Of a stretch of DNA of 64,000 nt, positions 1 through 10,705 are shown piece by piece. Within the stretch, counting starts at the first letter, position 1, and every line of letters starts with the position of its first letter. Below the pieces are notes generated by a model. That model saw nothing but the letters and a program-made list of their open reading frames with translations, ran no database searches and had not been told where the DNA came from. Made by a program: the position numbers and the translations under genes. The stretch comes from Persicaria tinctoria (taxonomy: Eukaryota > Streptophyta > Magnoliopsida > Caryophyllales > Polygonaceae): positions 18,424,615-18,488,614 of the forward strand of contig JBANSL010000012.1 in NCBI GenBank assembly GCA_037127255.1. Reading direction: 5' to 3'.

Positions 1-712
1 CTGCCAATTAGAGCTAATACTTTCCCTGGTTATCCAAACTTGTTATCCTTTTGCCTTCTTCTGAATTTCTTCCTATATTCTTGCATTCTTTATCACCTTG
101 TAGAATATTCTCAAGATATTCTAGAACCATTGTAACTAAACTAACATATGGCTGAGAGCGAGGAACAAGTTTTGCCTAATGGGATCCTTATTGTCAGATT
201 TGAAGCTTTCCCCTTTTCATAAGGTTACAAGGATATAGCTGAACTTACTAAGCTTTCCCCTTTTCACAATGGGATCCTTAGAGCTTGGAGAGATATTTGC
301 AAAATGTTTCTTTTGCATTTATCACACTTAGCTGGTTATATCGCTGTGTGTGTTCCTTCTCAATTATGTTAAAAACTTTGTTCCTTCATTATCATTTGTC
401 TTTATCATGCTCTTAAATCTGTCAAAAAAATTTCTTTTTCGTTAGACTCTATCACTACTTATAACGTGATTAATTACGTACTCCCTCCATCCCTTTTTAT
501 TTGTCGTTTATTACGCACGGTTGGACAGATGGACTATATAGCAACAAAACTGGTTTTAATATGAGCTCCTCTTAGCGGCTTGGTTATGCAGTATATGATC
601 TATTCTACATGATCCCTAGAAACTCTCTTATTCATATTCTTCAATCTGGTAATTGTTGGTACTGACTAAATATATTTAGGTCATTTTGACACCAAAGATG
701 ATACTTTTCCAG
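1..712. other. AT-rich stretch, no gene recognised
   Basis: No protein domain or RNA is recognisable. A half Stowaway-type end (CTCCCTCCATCC after TA) begins at 481 but its partner end was not found. If the candidate exon at 713-824 is real, this stretch would contain its upstream intron. Confidence 0.4.
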
Positions 713-824
713 GGACAAGTCGGCGGAGAGTGCCAATGATATTCATCCGCAGGAGAAACCATCATTATGGAGTAATCTGAAAAGTTTTGCAGATAGCATC
801 GTCAGCATCTGGAGGAACAGATAG
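713..824 (+). CDS. Possible 3'-terminal exon of an unrecognised gene
   Basis: A pyrimidine-rich acceptor (TTTTCCAG) is followed by an open frame of about 36 residues ending in a TAG stop. It includes SLWSNLKSFADSIVSIWRNR, an amphipathic, aromatic-rich stretch that looks like a real protein C-terminus and not random AT-rich translation. I do not recognise the family and no upstream exon could be linked, so the gene may start outside the window. It could equally be a chance frame. A transcript spanning the acceptor would decide. Confidence 0.3.
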
Positions 825-1400
825 AGAGGTCTATATATACCGAAACGTACCATGGTAGAAGAATAGAATGATTAGAAATATGTTTACATATCATATGCTT
901 CATCATTTTGCACATTTCTTTCGTTTGGGTTGGTAGGGACTTGAAGTTGAAGATGGCTACTGGTCAACTGCTGTTTTAGAATCTGTGTAGTTAGACCTCC
1001 CAAATTGTGCGAGTGGATAGTAAAAGAGGGCAACCGGGGCAGGTTAGCAGGTAAGGATGAAGTTATGGTAGGCAGATTTTGTGTTGGAATTGACGTTAGT
1101 TGCATTTGTAAAGTCGGGACTTTCCTTTTATCTTTGGGCGGGGGTTCTGTGAAGATGGATTTTATTTGTTCATCGGAGTATGACAATTCAATACTAATTC
1201 TAGCAGCCTGCATTCATGTTGAGGTTCACAATCTTTGCTTCAAAGAAAAGGAAAAAGAAAAAAACGAAAATTTCGCCTGGTAAACATGGTTTTCAATTTC
1301 CATGTATTTCGCATGGTTTTATATGATTTTTTTTTGTGGCGTGCCCTTAACTTAGGTTTTGAGCATATCTATATCTCTTTTATATGGAAGAGTAAACACC
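825..1400. other. Intergenic, nothing recognised
   Basis: Open frames exist on both strands (a proline-rich one on minus, a glycine-rich one on plus), but neither shows a domain, a start context or a splice partner. I see no supported feature here. Confidence 0.4.
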
Positions 1401-1710
1401 CACCTTCTATGGCAGAATTATGGGGGATTGCTGGATGCCTCCTATTAGCTTGGAAACTTGGGGTCCGGCAGGTTGAGGTGGAGACGGACTCCTATATGGC
1501 TTATTCAATGGTGGTTAACGGTGTTGCTGATCATCAGTTCATCACCCGTTGTCGAGCCCGGTGAAACGTTGCCAAGGCTTTTTGAAAAGGAACCGGAGAA
1601 TCCAATTCCGACATGTCTTCAGGGAAGCGAACATAGTCGCCGACTCCCTCGCTAAGCTTAGTCTCTCATTGATGCAGGGCTTCCACGAGCTATCGGAACC
1701 GCCCGCTTAA
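1401..1710 (+). pseudogene. LINE-type RNase H domain fragment
   Basis: The translation from about 1401 includes AELWGIAGCLLLAWKLGVRQ followed by VEVETDS, the core of the RNase H domain at the C-terminus of plant L1-like LINEs or of related domesticated RNase H genes. After a frame change near 1560 the C-terminal part continues as FRHVFREANIVADSLAKLSL, which carries the last catalytic Asp region. One frameshift and no RT in front mark it as a dead fragment. Its sequence differs from the LINE family next to it at 1835-3697, so it comes from a different element. Confidence 0.7.
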
Positions 1711-1834
1711 TCTAGGTTGATACTCGAGAACGATTGTAAGGGGAAGGCTACTCCCCGCTTGGTTACTATGTAGTCGTCTGTTGTTGTTTCGAGAAGGACT
1801 CTCCTTCTCGTTTTGTTTACCAAAATAAAAAATA

Positions 1835-3697
1835 TGAAAGAGTAAACAAATAAACTTTTGAAGAAATCATTAGTAAAACAACCAGTCAACTAGCTAGGTG
1901 GAAAGCTGACTCTCTATCCCAACATGGGTAGGTATGTATTAATCAATTCAAATTTGGCATCAAAACCTCTCTTTTCTATGCAAAGTTTTATACTCCTGGT
2001 ATCAATACACTTAAACCTAGATAAAATCAACATGACATTCTTTTGGAAAAATGACCTCCAATACAAGTCGTTAATTGGATGGGACAAAGTATGCAGATAA
2101 AAAGCAAATGGGGGAATGAGATTGCGGAAATCAAAGGAAATGAATGAGACACTGCAAGTGAAATTAATATGGAAAATCATCGCAGAACCAGATAATAGTT
2201 GAGTCAATTATTAATTACAAATATCTGAAATCGACACCAGTTTTAAATTTTGACAAAAAAAAAAAGAAATGCATCATGACAGTAGACGCAACTTCGAAAA
2301 TTAATTCAGCCATTTAAGGAAGGCATTTCTTGGGCAGTAGGGGATGGTAAATCAATTAAGTTTTGAAAAGACAAATGGTTCCAGGTCAGGATATTCAAAA
2401 TTTCTGCCTTGAGCCAAGTAAGACTAACTGGGAAGAAACGATCGATCAGTATATCCAAAATGGGGCGTGGAATGTGGAGAAACTGAGGACAATAATACCA
2501 AATGGAATCACACAACAAATAAACAGATATTCCCCTCCCAAAGAATCACATACAGGATAGAATGTACTGGTGGCCAGAATGCCAGATAAAAATGGGTGGT
2601 TTACAACTACAAGTGCATACAGACTCAATACGAAATCTACCATGACGACAGGGGATAACAATGCATGGATCTGGAAAATTAATGTTCCCCCAAGATAAAG
2701 AATTTCCTTTGGAGAGTATGTCATAATGGACTCCCTACGACCGCTCGGCTATCTAGACGAGGTATCGCAATCCCACCTTACTCTGCCATGTGTAATCACC
2801 ACGAGGAGGATGCCACACATTTATTTTTTGAATGCAAATACTCGCTAATTTGTTCAAGTCTATCATCGAAGGTGAAATCAGAGGTCTCAAATAATATTAG
2901 GACATCGAGAAATATCGAATTAATAATGCCAAAGCTTGATGGACTACTAACCCCCCAACAAAAACAAATAATGGATTTCCATTGGTGGACCATTTAGATG
3001 ATACGTAACAATCTAATTTTCCAACAACAAAAGCTACCAAACACAGAAGGATTCACAAAGAAGGTGGAAGCACATATAAGAGAATGGAACAAAGCAGAAA
3101 AGCTTGACATCAACGGCAGTAGCAAACCTGATCATCGACCAAATACCTCAAGGATGACCTCCACAAGAAACAAAATAGAAAATGGAAGAAACCGCCGACC
3201 GGAAAAATGAAATTAAATTTCGATGGATCTGCATCATCGCAGCGGTCAAGCTCTATAGGGTACATCATTCGAAACGACTTAGGTCACCCAATGGCAATGG
3301 GGTGTGATCTAATTGGCAACCAGTCCCCCCTAATGTTGGAAGCGTTGGCATTGAGAGCGGGGATTCTCAAAGCTATAGAATTGAAAATTTCAAAACCAAT
3401 TGTGGAGGGTGATTCATTCATTAATTATAATTAACTACCTCAAGTCTAACACTAACTGTCCACAGAAAGTTGAGTTAATAATGTCCGACATTAGCACTTT
3501 CCTTACTGGGTTTTACGAAGTTTCGTTTTCACACATCCTTCGTAAAGGCAACTGTGTGACAGATAAGGTTGCATACCTTGCTCATGTTTCCCCTTACCCT
3601 ATTCTTCACACTGAACCAGGTCTTGCTGACCTCATCCGTAAGGATGCTATCAGTTAGCGCTTGTGCGCATCCGAATCTTTACTCAATAAAAAAAAAA
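1835..3697 (+). mobile_element. LINE (L1-like) 3' fragment, family A: end of RT, zf-RVT, RNase H, poly(A)
   Basis: From about 1835 the translation parallels the C-terminal part of the reverse transcriptase of the LINE at 14.7-16.1 kb (RVNKQTFEEII, then FFWKNDLQYKSLIGWDKVC and MNETLQVKLIWKIIAEPDN). It continues through the zinc-binding linker near 2790-2840 and a C-terminal RNase H domain (3207-3656: LNFDGSASS, LEALALRAGI, VEGDSF, LRKGNCVTDKVAYLAH). There are several stops and frameshifts. A short 3' tail ends in A10 at 3688-3697, the usual end of a target-primed insertion. The endonuclease and the catalytic RT core are missing, as expected for 5' truncation. It belongs to the same family as 13075-17340 and 42040-46212. 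Confidence 0.85.
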
Positions 3698-4772
3698 TCT
3701 CTTTTATATGATGAGGCTGTTATTCGAGGCGAAATATTGTTTGTTCATATTAAGATCGTTTAGAAATGAGCTGAGTTCGAGCCGAGCCTAAATTTGAACA
3801 CAAGTTTAAAAATATGTTCATATTCGACTCATTTAGGAAATGAACGAGCTCGAGTCGAGCTTTTTTCGAGCATTAAACCCTATTTGTTCACAAGAGATAG
3901 AGAATTGATCGACAATAATAGTAGCGATGGAGGTGGTTGTGGAAGCGACTGCGGTAGCGTTAGGAGGGTGGTTGGGGTTACCGACGATTCATTCACAAGG
4001 GTTTCAGTATGATTGGTTAAGATCATGTGCAATGGTGAGCCTTGGCTTATAGTTGCCACATAGGAAAAAAAATGGTGAAAAATAAAAATTTAATGTAAGG
4101 GCACATTGTTTGGGGCTCTTATATATGAGACCAAAAAAGTAGGGCTCATAACTGCCACATGGCAGAACTTATGTTTTATTTACTTTTAAATGATTTTCGG
4201 TTGTTTTTCATTTGTTTAAAAAAAATAAAAAAAATTATTTTTGAATTTAATTTATTTTTATCTACACACAGACACCCCTCTTGCATATGTGTGTTGGAAA
4301 AAAATTTATTTGAATAATACCCATATTTTCCTTTCTAAACATTAAAAAAAATATTTTTTTATGTTATGTTATTATAAATTAATTACTTAATATTTTTATT
4401 ATTAATAAAAATAAAAGGAATTGAGTAAATAAAAAGGAAAAATAATAAAAGGTAATTTAAGGGTCCAAGACTCGGGCTCACGAATGAAGGTGAAAATTTA
4501 AAAAGTTAGAATGATGCTCTTAAGCTGATGTGACATAAGAAAAGTAAGTTAAGAGTTCAAGACTCGGGCTCACGAATGAAATTATGAAAAGGACATGCTT
4601 AGCAATTTGGTAAAATCTGTCTTGCCAATAGCCATGGAGTTTATACAGGTAATTTTATTAGAATCTCCAAAACTAAATAACAAAATTGTAAAATACTGTC
4701 TACCACCCGCAATTTACCTAAATTTGATCAATCCAGCCCCGAAAAAGAAAAGTGAAACCCTATCCTTATTTT
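3698..4772. repeat. AT-rich intergenic DNA with short dispersed repeats
   Basis: 3750-3890 is rich in GAGCTCGAGTCGAGC-type words, typical of degenerate MITE-like repeats. The motif CAAGACTCGGGCTCACGAAT is present twice, starting at 4466 and 4558, as a direct repeat about 92 bp apart. No coding sequence is recognisable. Confidence 0.45.
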
Positions 4773-5411
4773 TTGGGATGGGCACAAATCCCGTCCCGTC
4801 CCGCATCCCGTCCCGATCCCGGTGGGATTTAGAAAAAAAAATTTCAATCCCGTCCCGCAAAAATTACGCGGGACGGAGAGTTCGAATCCCGCAAATCCCG
4901 TCCCGTCCCGCATATATATAAAATTATATATATTTATATATTTTAATTAGAATATATAAGAATATATTTATTTTATACCTTAACATTTATTTAAACCCAA
5001 AATTTAAAATAATAATAAAAACACTCAAAATATATAAAGAAAGAACTTACTGATTTTTTATGTAATGAGATTTTCATTACTACCTACTGATTCATTGAGT
5101 TGCTACTGTATTTTCATTTTTGGATTCAATTTGTTGCTACTATCTACTGATTTTTTTAATGTGATGGGATTATTAAGTTATTACATGCATGACTTTAACT
5201 TGCACCTTTGTCCTTATTATTTTTAGATTGTATTTTATTTATTTTTTACGAGGGACAAATCCCGTTCCGTTCCGATTCTGTCCCGTTCCGTGAGGGATAA
5301 GACCCGGCGGGATTTGAAAAAAAATAATTCAATTTCGTCCCGCAAAAAATACACGAGACGGGACGCGGGATTACCTCAATCCTGTCCCGTCCTGTCCCAT
5401 GCCCACCCCTA
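4773..5411 (+). mobile_element. hAT-type MITE, family A copy 1, upstream of GPN2
   Basis: The ends are TTGGGATGGGCAC on the left and the complementary TGCCCACCCCTA on the right, with one or two mismatches. The flanking 8-mers CTTATTTT (4765-4772) and CTTATTTG (5412-5419) look like an 8-bp target duplication with one mismatch. Blocks of repeated CCCGTCCCG words lie inside each end. A 1097-bp relative with perfect ends and a perfect 8-bp duplication is at 59268-60364, which supports the boundaries. TAGGG..CCCTA ends and 8-bp duplications are characteristic of the hAT superfamily. It carries no transposase. It lies 355 bp before the GPN2 start codon. Confidence 0.7.
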
Positions 5412-5766
5412 CTTATTTGCCTCTTTCCTTTCATTAAAAAAAAAAAAAAAATTCCCACTTCCCGTGCCAGTTGAGCACTAAACGTCAATCGAAACACCAC
5501 TCATCCCTCCATCGCCGCCGGCGATCACTACCTACGCCCGCTCAGCCTACCCACTCAACTCAATCGCACAAACGACAGAAATCCACTAGGGTTCATGTTC
5601 TCTCCTCTGTTAATTCCTCTTTCCACCCATTTGAACAACTTTTCTGAGATTTGAGGTGAAGCTCACACCTTTGTTTAAACATACCAGCGAAATCGCATCT
5701 TTTTCAGCTTGAGGAAAGCCTCGGAAAGCACAAGCATAAAAAGAGGGGTAAGAATTCGTAAGGAGG
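5412..5766 (+). promoter_or_regulatory. Proximal promoter and 5' leader of GPN2
   Basis: This is the 355-bp interval between the hAT MITE and the GPN2 ATG. It changes from AT-rich to a C-rich stretch (CCGCCGGCGATCACTACC near 5515) typical of plant 5' leaders. No clear TATA box was picked out. The transcription start cannot be placed from sequence alone. Confidence 0.45.
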
Positions 5767-7998
5767 ATGGTTTTTGGCCAGATAGTGATTGGGCCGCCAG
5801 GGTCCGGTAAGACCACTTATTGCAATGGCATGTCTCAGTTTCTCAATCTAATCGGCCGGTAGATCTCTAACTAATTCCTTTTCTGTAATTTAGAATTTTT
5901 TGCGGTTTGTTGGAATGAAATTTTGAATGATTTTATGGATAGCTCCATTGGTCTGCAGGAAAGTAGCTATTATCAACCTGGATCCTGCCAATGATTCATT
6001 ACCGTATCCTTTTTTTCCTGCTTGTTTTGGTTATGTTTTAGATGATTTAAATTATTGTTTCTCCTTAAGATGTTAAATAGGTATGACTGTGCTGTGAATA
6101 TAGAGGACTTGATCAAGCTTAGTGATGTGATGATTGAGCATTCACTTGGCCCTAACGGAGGTCAGGTTGCTCCCCTCCCAATTCAATTCAACCACATTGA
6201 AATTGCTGGAATTGATAATTTTGTTTATAGCATCAAATCAATTCAGTTTACTTTTTAAGAACTTTTCAGTTATTTGAGGGAATCTTTGAATATGTAGATA
6301 AGAATGTAGTTTATGCTGTGAACTGTACTGAAGCTTCTTGTCGCAAATCTTACCGGAGACTTGTGAAACTGCTTTAGTAACTTCTTATGTAGTTCATGAA
6401 TGGATTCTTGATTCTTGTGTTTTACTTTCTTTAATCTTGTGCAATTCATCCATTTCAAACTGTTTTGTGTATTTTTTTTGTTACAGGTCTTGTTTATTGT
6501 ATGGATTACCTGGAAAAGAATGTTGATTGGTTGGAGTCCAAACTGGAACCACTAATTAGAGGTTCGCTTGCAGTACTTGTAGCAGTAGCATATCATTTCT
6601 GCATATATGAATGTTGTCTTTGTTCATTTATCGCACTGTCTCTATCCTTCTGACAACAACAACAAGAGACGGTTACAGATAACGTTGTCTTGAATAGCTT
6701 ATTCTAAGTGGAAGTAGCTTTTCTTGATCATTTGGAACATAATGTAAATGTACTTTCATATTTTACTTTGCACTGATTTTTACCAGCTCCTTGTGTGGAT
6801 GTTGGAACATCGCCTTTTTATAATTGGTTTGGGAAGCTTCATGTTTTCTTTCTTTAGTCATTTACGGCGTTGCTGTTGTTCAGCTAATGTTTTATATTTT
6901 GTGCAGATCATTATCTGCTCTTTGATTTTCCCGGCCAAGTTGAACTGTTTTTCCTTCATGAAAGTGCCAAGAAAGTTATAATGAAGCTCATAAAAAAGTT
7001 GAACCTTAGGGTATGTCAAATTGTGTATCACCTAACACATTTTGGTATATTGCTTGCTTGACCCTTAAGATGTATGCCGATTTTCTTTCGTATTTATGCA
7101 GTTGACTGCTGTACATTTAGTGGATGCTCATCTCTGCAGTGACGCTGGAAAGTATGTAAGTGCTTTGATGCTCTCCTTATCCACCATGCTTCATTTAGAG
7201 CTTCCCCATGTAAATGTCCTGTCCAAGATTGATCTCATTGAGAGCTACGGAAAGCTGGGTGAGTTATTGACATTCCACTTAATTCAACAGCTTAAAAACA
7301 TCTTCTTTTTTATTACTTGCTACTGACAATTGCCCTCCTATTACAGCTTTCAACCTTGATTTCTATACGGATGCCCAAGATTTGTCGTACTTGCAAAATT
7401 GCCTTGATCAAGATCCCCGAGCTGCAAAATACAGGTATGGTTAAGCTTCCTTTATGTTAATAAAAAACACATGCCTTCATAATTGTAATAATAACCAAAT
7501 CTCTTTTTTTAGGAAGCTTACTAAGGAGCTATGTGAGGTTATAGAAGATTACAGTCTAGTGGATTTCACGACACTTGATATTCAGGCACGTTGGCCTTCT
7601 ACGGTTCTACCTCTTCTTTAATTTCTCTGTATGTGGAAGATTCTTAGTGTTTTTTTTTGGTAAATTTTCAGGATAAAGAGAGTGTGGGAAATCTGGTCAA
7701 GCTGATCGACAAGACGAATGGGTATATCTTCGCTGACATAGATGCAAGCGCGGTGGAATTCAGCAAAATTGCAGTTCGTCAAACTGACTGGGATTATTAC
7801 AGATATCCTTATCTATGACATGTCTTTATCTTCATTTCGTTTTCCCATTTAATTAATTTCTCGATATATTCATATCAACTTGATCTCACATTGAGAATTA
7901 CTGTCCATTTTTTACGCTCCTTAACGAAATCTTCCACAGTGGCAGCAGTGCAGGAGAAGTACGTGAAAGACGATGAAATTGTCGACGTCTCTGATTGA
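5767..7998 (+). CDS. QQT1: GPN-loop GTPase 2 (QQT1-like), ten exons
   Basis: Exons by frame and splice sites: 5767-5858, 5959-6003, 6081-6160, 6487-6561, 6907-7010, 7102-7258, 7347-7434, 7513-7585, 7672-7802 and 7938-7998. They sum to 906 nt, giving 301 residues, close to the roughly 300 usual for plant GPN2. Visible motifs are the P-loop GPPGSGKTT (residues 9-17), the family signature Gly-Pro-Asn (69-71), DFPGQ (104-108) and SKID (173-176). Known role: GPN GTPases help assemble and import RNA polymerase II; the Arabidopsis orthologue QUATRE-QUART1 is needed for early embryo divisions. Introns 2 (6004-6080) and 9 (7803-7937) have U12-type signals, the latter AT-AC. Intron 8 (7586-7671) starts with GC. 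The protein reads without a break, so the gene looks functional. Confidence 0.95.
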
Positions 7999-8480
7999 TC
8001 AGAGCTGGATGGCAGCTAAGTCTCTCAGTTTTGTTCAGGGCAGTAGTGTCAAACATGACATGGAGATCCAATGAATGCCCGATCTTGTTATGGCGGGCTT
8101 TTGTTTTGTCGAATGCCTTATTCTATCATGTACAATTTGCTGCATCGAAATCACTAATGACCCACCTTGCTTAATACATCTTAGTGTTTAACCTCTAGAT
8201 CTCTTGTGAGTACAAGAGTTATTTTACTGATTTATCTCACCTTCCGTCAAACATTGCCGAGTATGATAAAACTGTAGGTTGAGCCCAAAAAAAGCCTTTT
8301 TGGACAAAAAATAGTAGGTTTTCAAAATTTAGGGAAAAAAAATGTAAGTAGAAATTGAACACATGGTACACACCCTTTCTTCGGATCATCTTTCTCTCTG
8401 CGTCCACTTCACCTAACTCTGAAGATTGATTTTCACTCTTAAAACGCAAATAAAAGACAAAATCAATAAACGAAAAACCA
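7999..8480 (+). other. GPN2 3' UTR and spacer
   Basis: The sequence after the TGA contains the presumed 3' UTR (to about 8200). After that the DNA runs into the promoter-distal end of the Copia LTR that lies in the opposite orientation. No other gene is seen. Confidence 0.4.
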
Positions 8481-8489
8481 GAAAACAAC

Positions 8490-9454
8490 ACAAGATTTGT
8501 TGATGCAGTTCGGGTTAGACCCTACTATGCGAGATCTCAAGAGGGGAAGTCCGATCCCAGTATCCACTAAGCATCAGAAGCAAGTTACAAGTTTGGCTAT
8601 GGCGATAGAGCACAAAAAGAAACAACCCAGGAACCTGAAAGCAAAAATACAGAAATGGAAGAGAGGAGATAAAGGAAGGCCCCCTGAAAAGCAACCGAAG
8701 AACTTCAATGAAGTTCCTCACGGAGATAGGGTTGCCAAACACGAGAGACACCCATCGGACCAACGTCTTCCTTAGCTGAGCTCACATCAGAGCTATCGTC
8801 GTCGCTCACACACACACACTCTCCCTCTCTCTCTCTCTTTTTCTCTGCTGGGATTTACAAATGAGGCTCGAAGTCTACAGTAACCGAGAGGAGAGCTTAT
8901 AAAGCCCTTAGCAATGCTAGGGTTACAAGAGATCCTCAACGGTCACATGAAGACGACCCACAAAAGAAAACTCCAAGCATACAGATCTGACCCAACAAAA
9001 ATAGGCCCAAATCTGCAAAACCGATTTAAGCCATTATATGATGAAACAATACACATACACATAATACATATAATATAGGGCCTGCTTTCCGAACACATTT
9101 TTTAAGGGGTAAGGGAGGTGGAGGGGGTGGAGACCGGAGATAGGGGCAAATTTCCCCACCCTGTGAGAGAAGGTAGGAGAGGTGGGGTGAAAATCCACCT
9201 AATCCACCCCTTAAATGAAGGTGGAGGGGGTGGCCTGCCAACCAGGCCCATAGTCATCACTCTTAGGCCAAGTGATCCAAACCTAAATACCAAAGTATTT
9301 AGGGATTCTTACAACCTATAAGCAATATCACATATTATATAGGTACTTAGGTGTATATTGTTTCATCACCCAAATGGTCCTAAAGTTAACTTATAGTTTA
9401 AGTGCTCATTCCACACATAAACCTAACTATACAATATATAAGTTTAACACAACA
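8490..9454 (-). mobile_element. Probable LTR of a truncated Copia element
   Basis: On the minus strand the Copia RNase H frame ends at 9556 and is followed by a purine-rich tract (AAGAGGGAAAT, about 9456-9466) and then TGTTGTG at 9454, the usual polypurine tract to LTR junction. The roughly 1 kb beyond it contains a TTTATAAGCTC-type TATA region near 8900-8920 and CT/GT microsatellites, as expected for LTR U3/R sequence. The far end (near 8490) is approximate, because the second LTR is missing and cannot be used for comparison. A Tourist-like MITE interrupts it. Confidence 0.45.
9078..9249. mobile_element. Tourist-like (PIF/Harbinger) MITE
   Basis: This is a 172-bp element beginning GGGCCTGCTTTCC and ending CAACCAGGCCC, so its ends are inverted for GGGCCTG plus weaker internal matches. 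It is flanked by ATA on both sides (9075-9077 and 9250-9252), a 3-bp duplication as made by PIF/Harbinger transposases. The inside is purine-rich on one strand (GGTGGAGGGGGTGG, twice). It sits inside the Copia LTR, so it inserted later. Confidence 0.55.
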
Positions 9455-9555
9455 AATTTCCCTCTTAAACTTGTAATTGGAACTTCATATTCTCTCACCT
9501 TAGGGTCCTGGTGTGGTTCTCCCATCCGTCCTCGATCCATGGTGTGTCTCATGTG

Positions 9556-10705
9556 CTAAGAGGCATCCCAAATGTGTAGTGCATCCCTGCAGTAAGCAAA
9601 ATTGTCAGCTGTGACAACCTTGGTGCCAAAATCAAAAGGATTCAGTTCGCTCTTAATCTTGCACACATTAAGAGCTTTATGCTCGACTTTCTTCCTGATG
9701 TAATGGAATCTGACATCTATATGCTTGGTTCTTTCATGGTAAAGAGGATCTTTGCACAGATAAATTGCACTTTGATTATCAAGAAACACAGTAGGCAGAT
9801 AAGTCTTTCTCTCAATCCCCTCAAGGAGACCTCTGAGCCAAATAGCCTCTTTGGCTGCTTTTGTAGCAACCATGTATTCAGCTTCAGTAGAAGAGAGAGC
9901 TACAATTGATTGCTGTTGAGATTTCCATGACACACAATTACCAACCCAGGTGAAATAATAAGCAGAAGTAGATTTCCTATTATCTTTGTTACCAGCATAA
10001 TCAGAATCCACATAACCAACCAAATCATTTCTAGAGATGTGTTTAGTGTACATCAAACATCTATTTTCAGCGCCACAAAGATATCTTAGCAAGTATTTCA
10101 TAGCATTCCAGTGAGGTTCACCAGGATTAGACATAAATCTGCTCAAAACACTGATAGCAAATGCAAGATTTGGCGTAGTGCAAAGCATAACATACATGAT
10201 AGATCCAACAACAACATCATAAGGCACTTTGCTCATCTTTTGAATATCTGTTTAGGATGTAGGGCATTGTTTCTTAAACAACTCTAAATGCCCTCCTAGA
10301 GGGACCACAGCAGGTTTAGAGTTAGCCATTTGAAACCTATCCAAGACTTTATGAACATATTTAGATTGCGATAACCACATAAGTTTTCTTTTTCTGTCTC
10401 TGTTGATCTTAATACCAAGGATTTTCCGAGCTTGACCTATAAGTCTTTCATATCAAAATGCATTTTCAGATCCTTTTAACTCTAGCAATGAGAATCTTAG
10501 AATTGGAAATAATAAGTATATCATCAACATACATGAGCACATATAGGGGAGACTTCGAACCAGCACCTTTGAAATAAAGACATGTATCAAACACACTTCG
10601 ACGGAAACCAAGCTTAGATATGCAAGAATCAAATTTCAGGTTCCACTGCCTAGGTGATTGTTTTAACCCATAAAGCTCACAGGGAGCACCTTTGACATCA
10701 TGTAG
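9556..10705 (-). pseudogene. Ty1/Copia reverse transcriptase end and RNase H, broken
   Basis: Reading on the minus strand, 10466-10700 encodes LYGLKQSPRQWN and LYVLMYVDDILI, the RT motif with the YVDD catalytic pair. 9556-10236 encodes the connection and RNase H with PNLAFAISVLSRFMSNPG, YVDSDYAGNKDNRKSTSAY, ALSSTEAEYMV and ERTKHIDVRFHYIR. The join at about 10236-10466 contains a frameshift or stop, and the element is cut off before RT at about 10705, so gag, protease and integrase are absent. It is non-functional. Its LTR follows at 9454. Confidence 0.9.

Noticed and set aside
884..1213. 109-residue proline-rich frame on minus
   Set aside because: No start context, no homology recognised and it overlaps another equally arbitrary frame.
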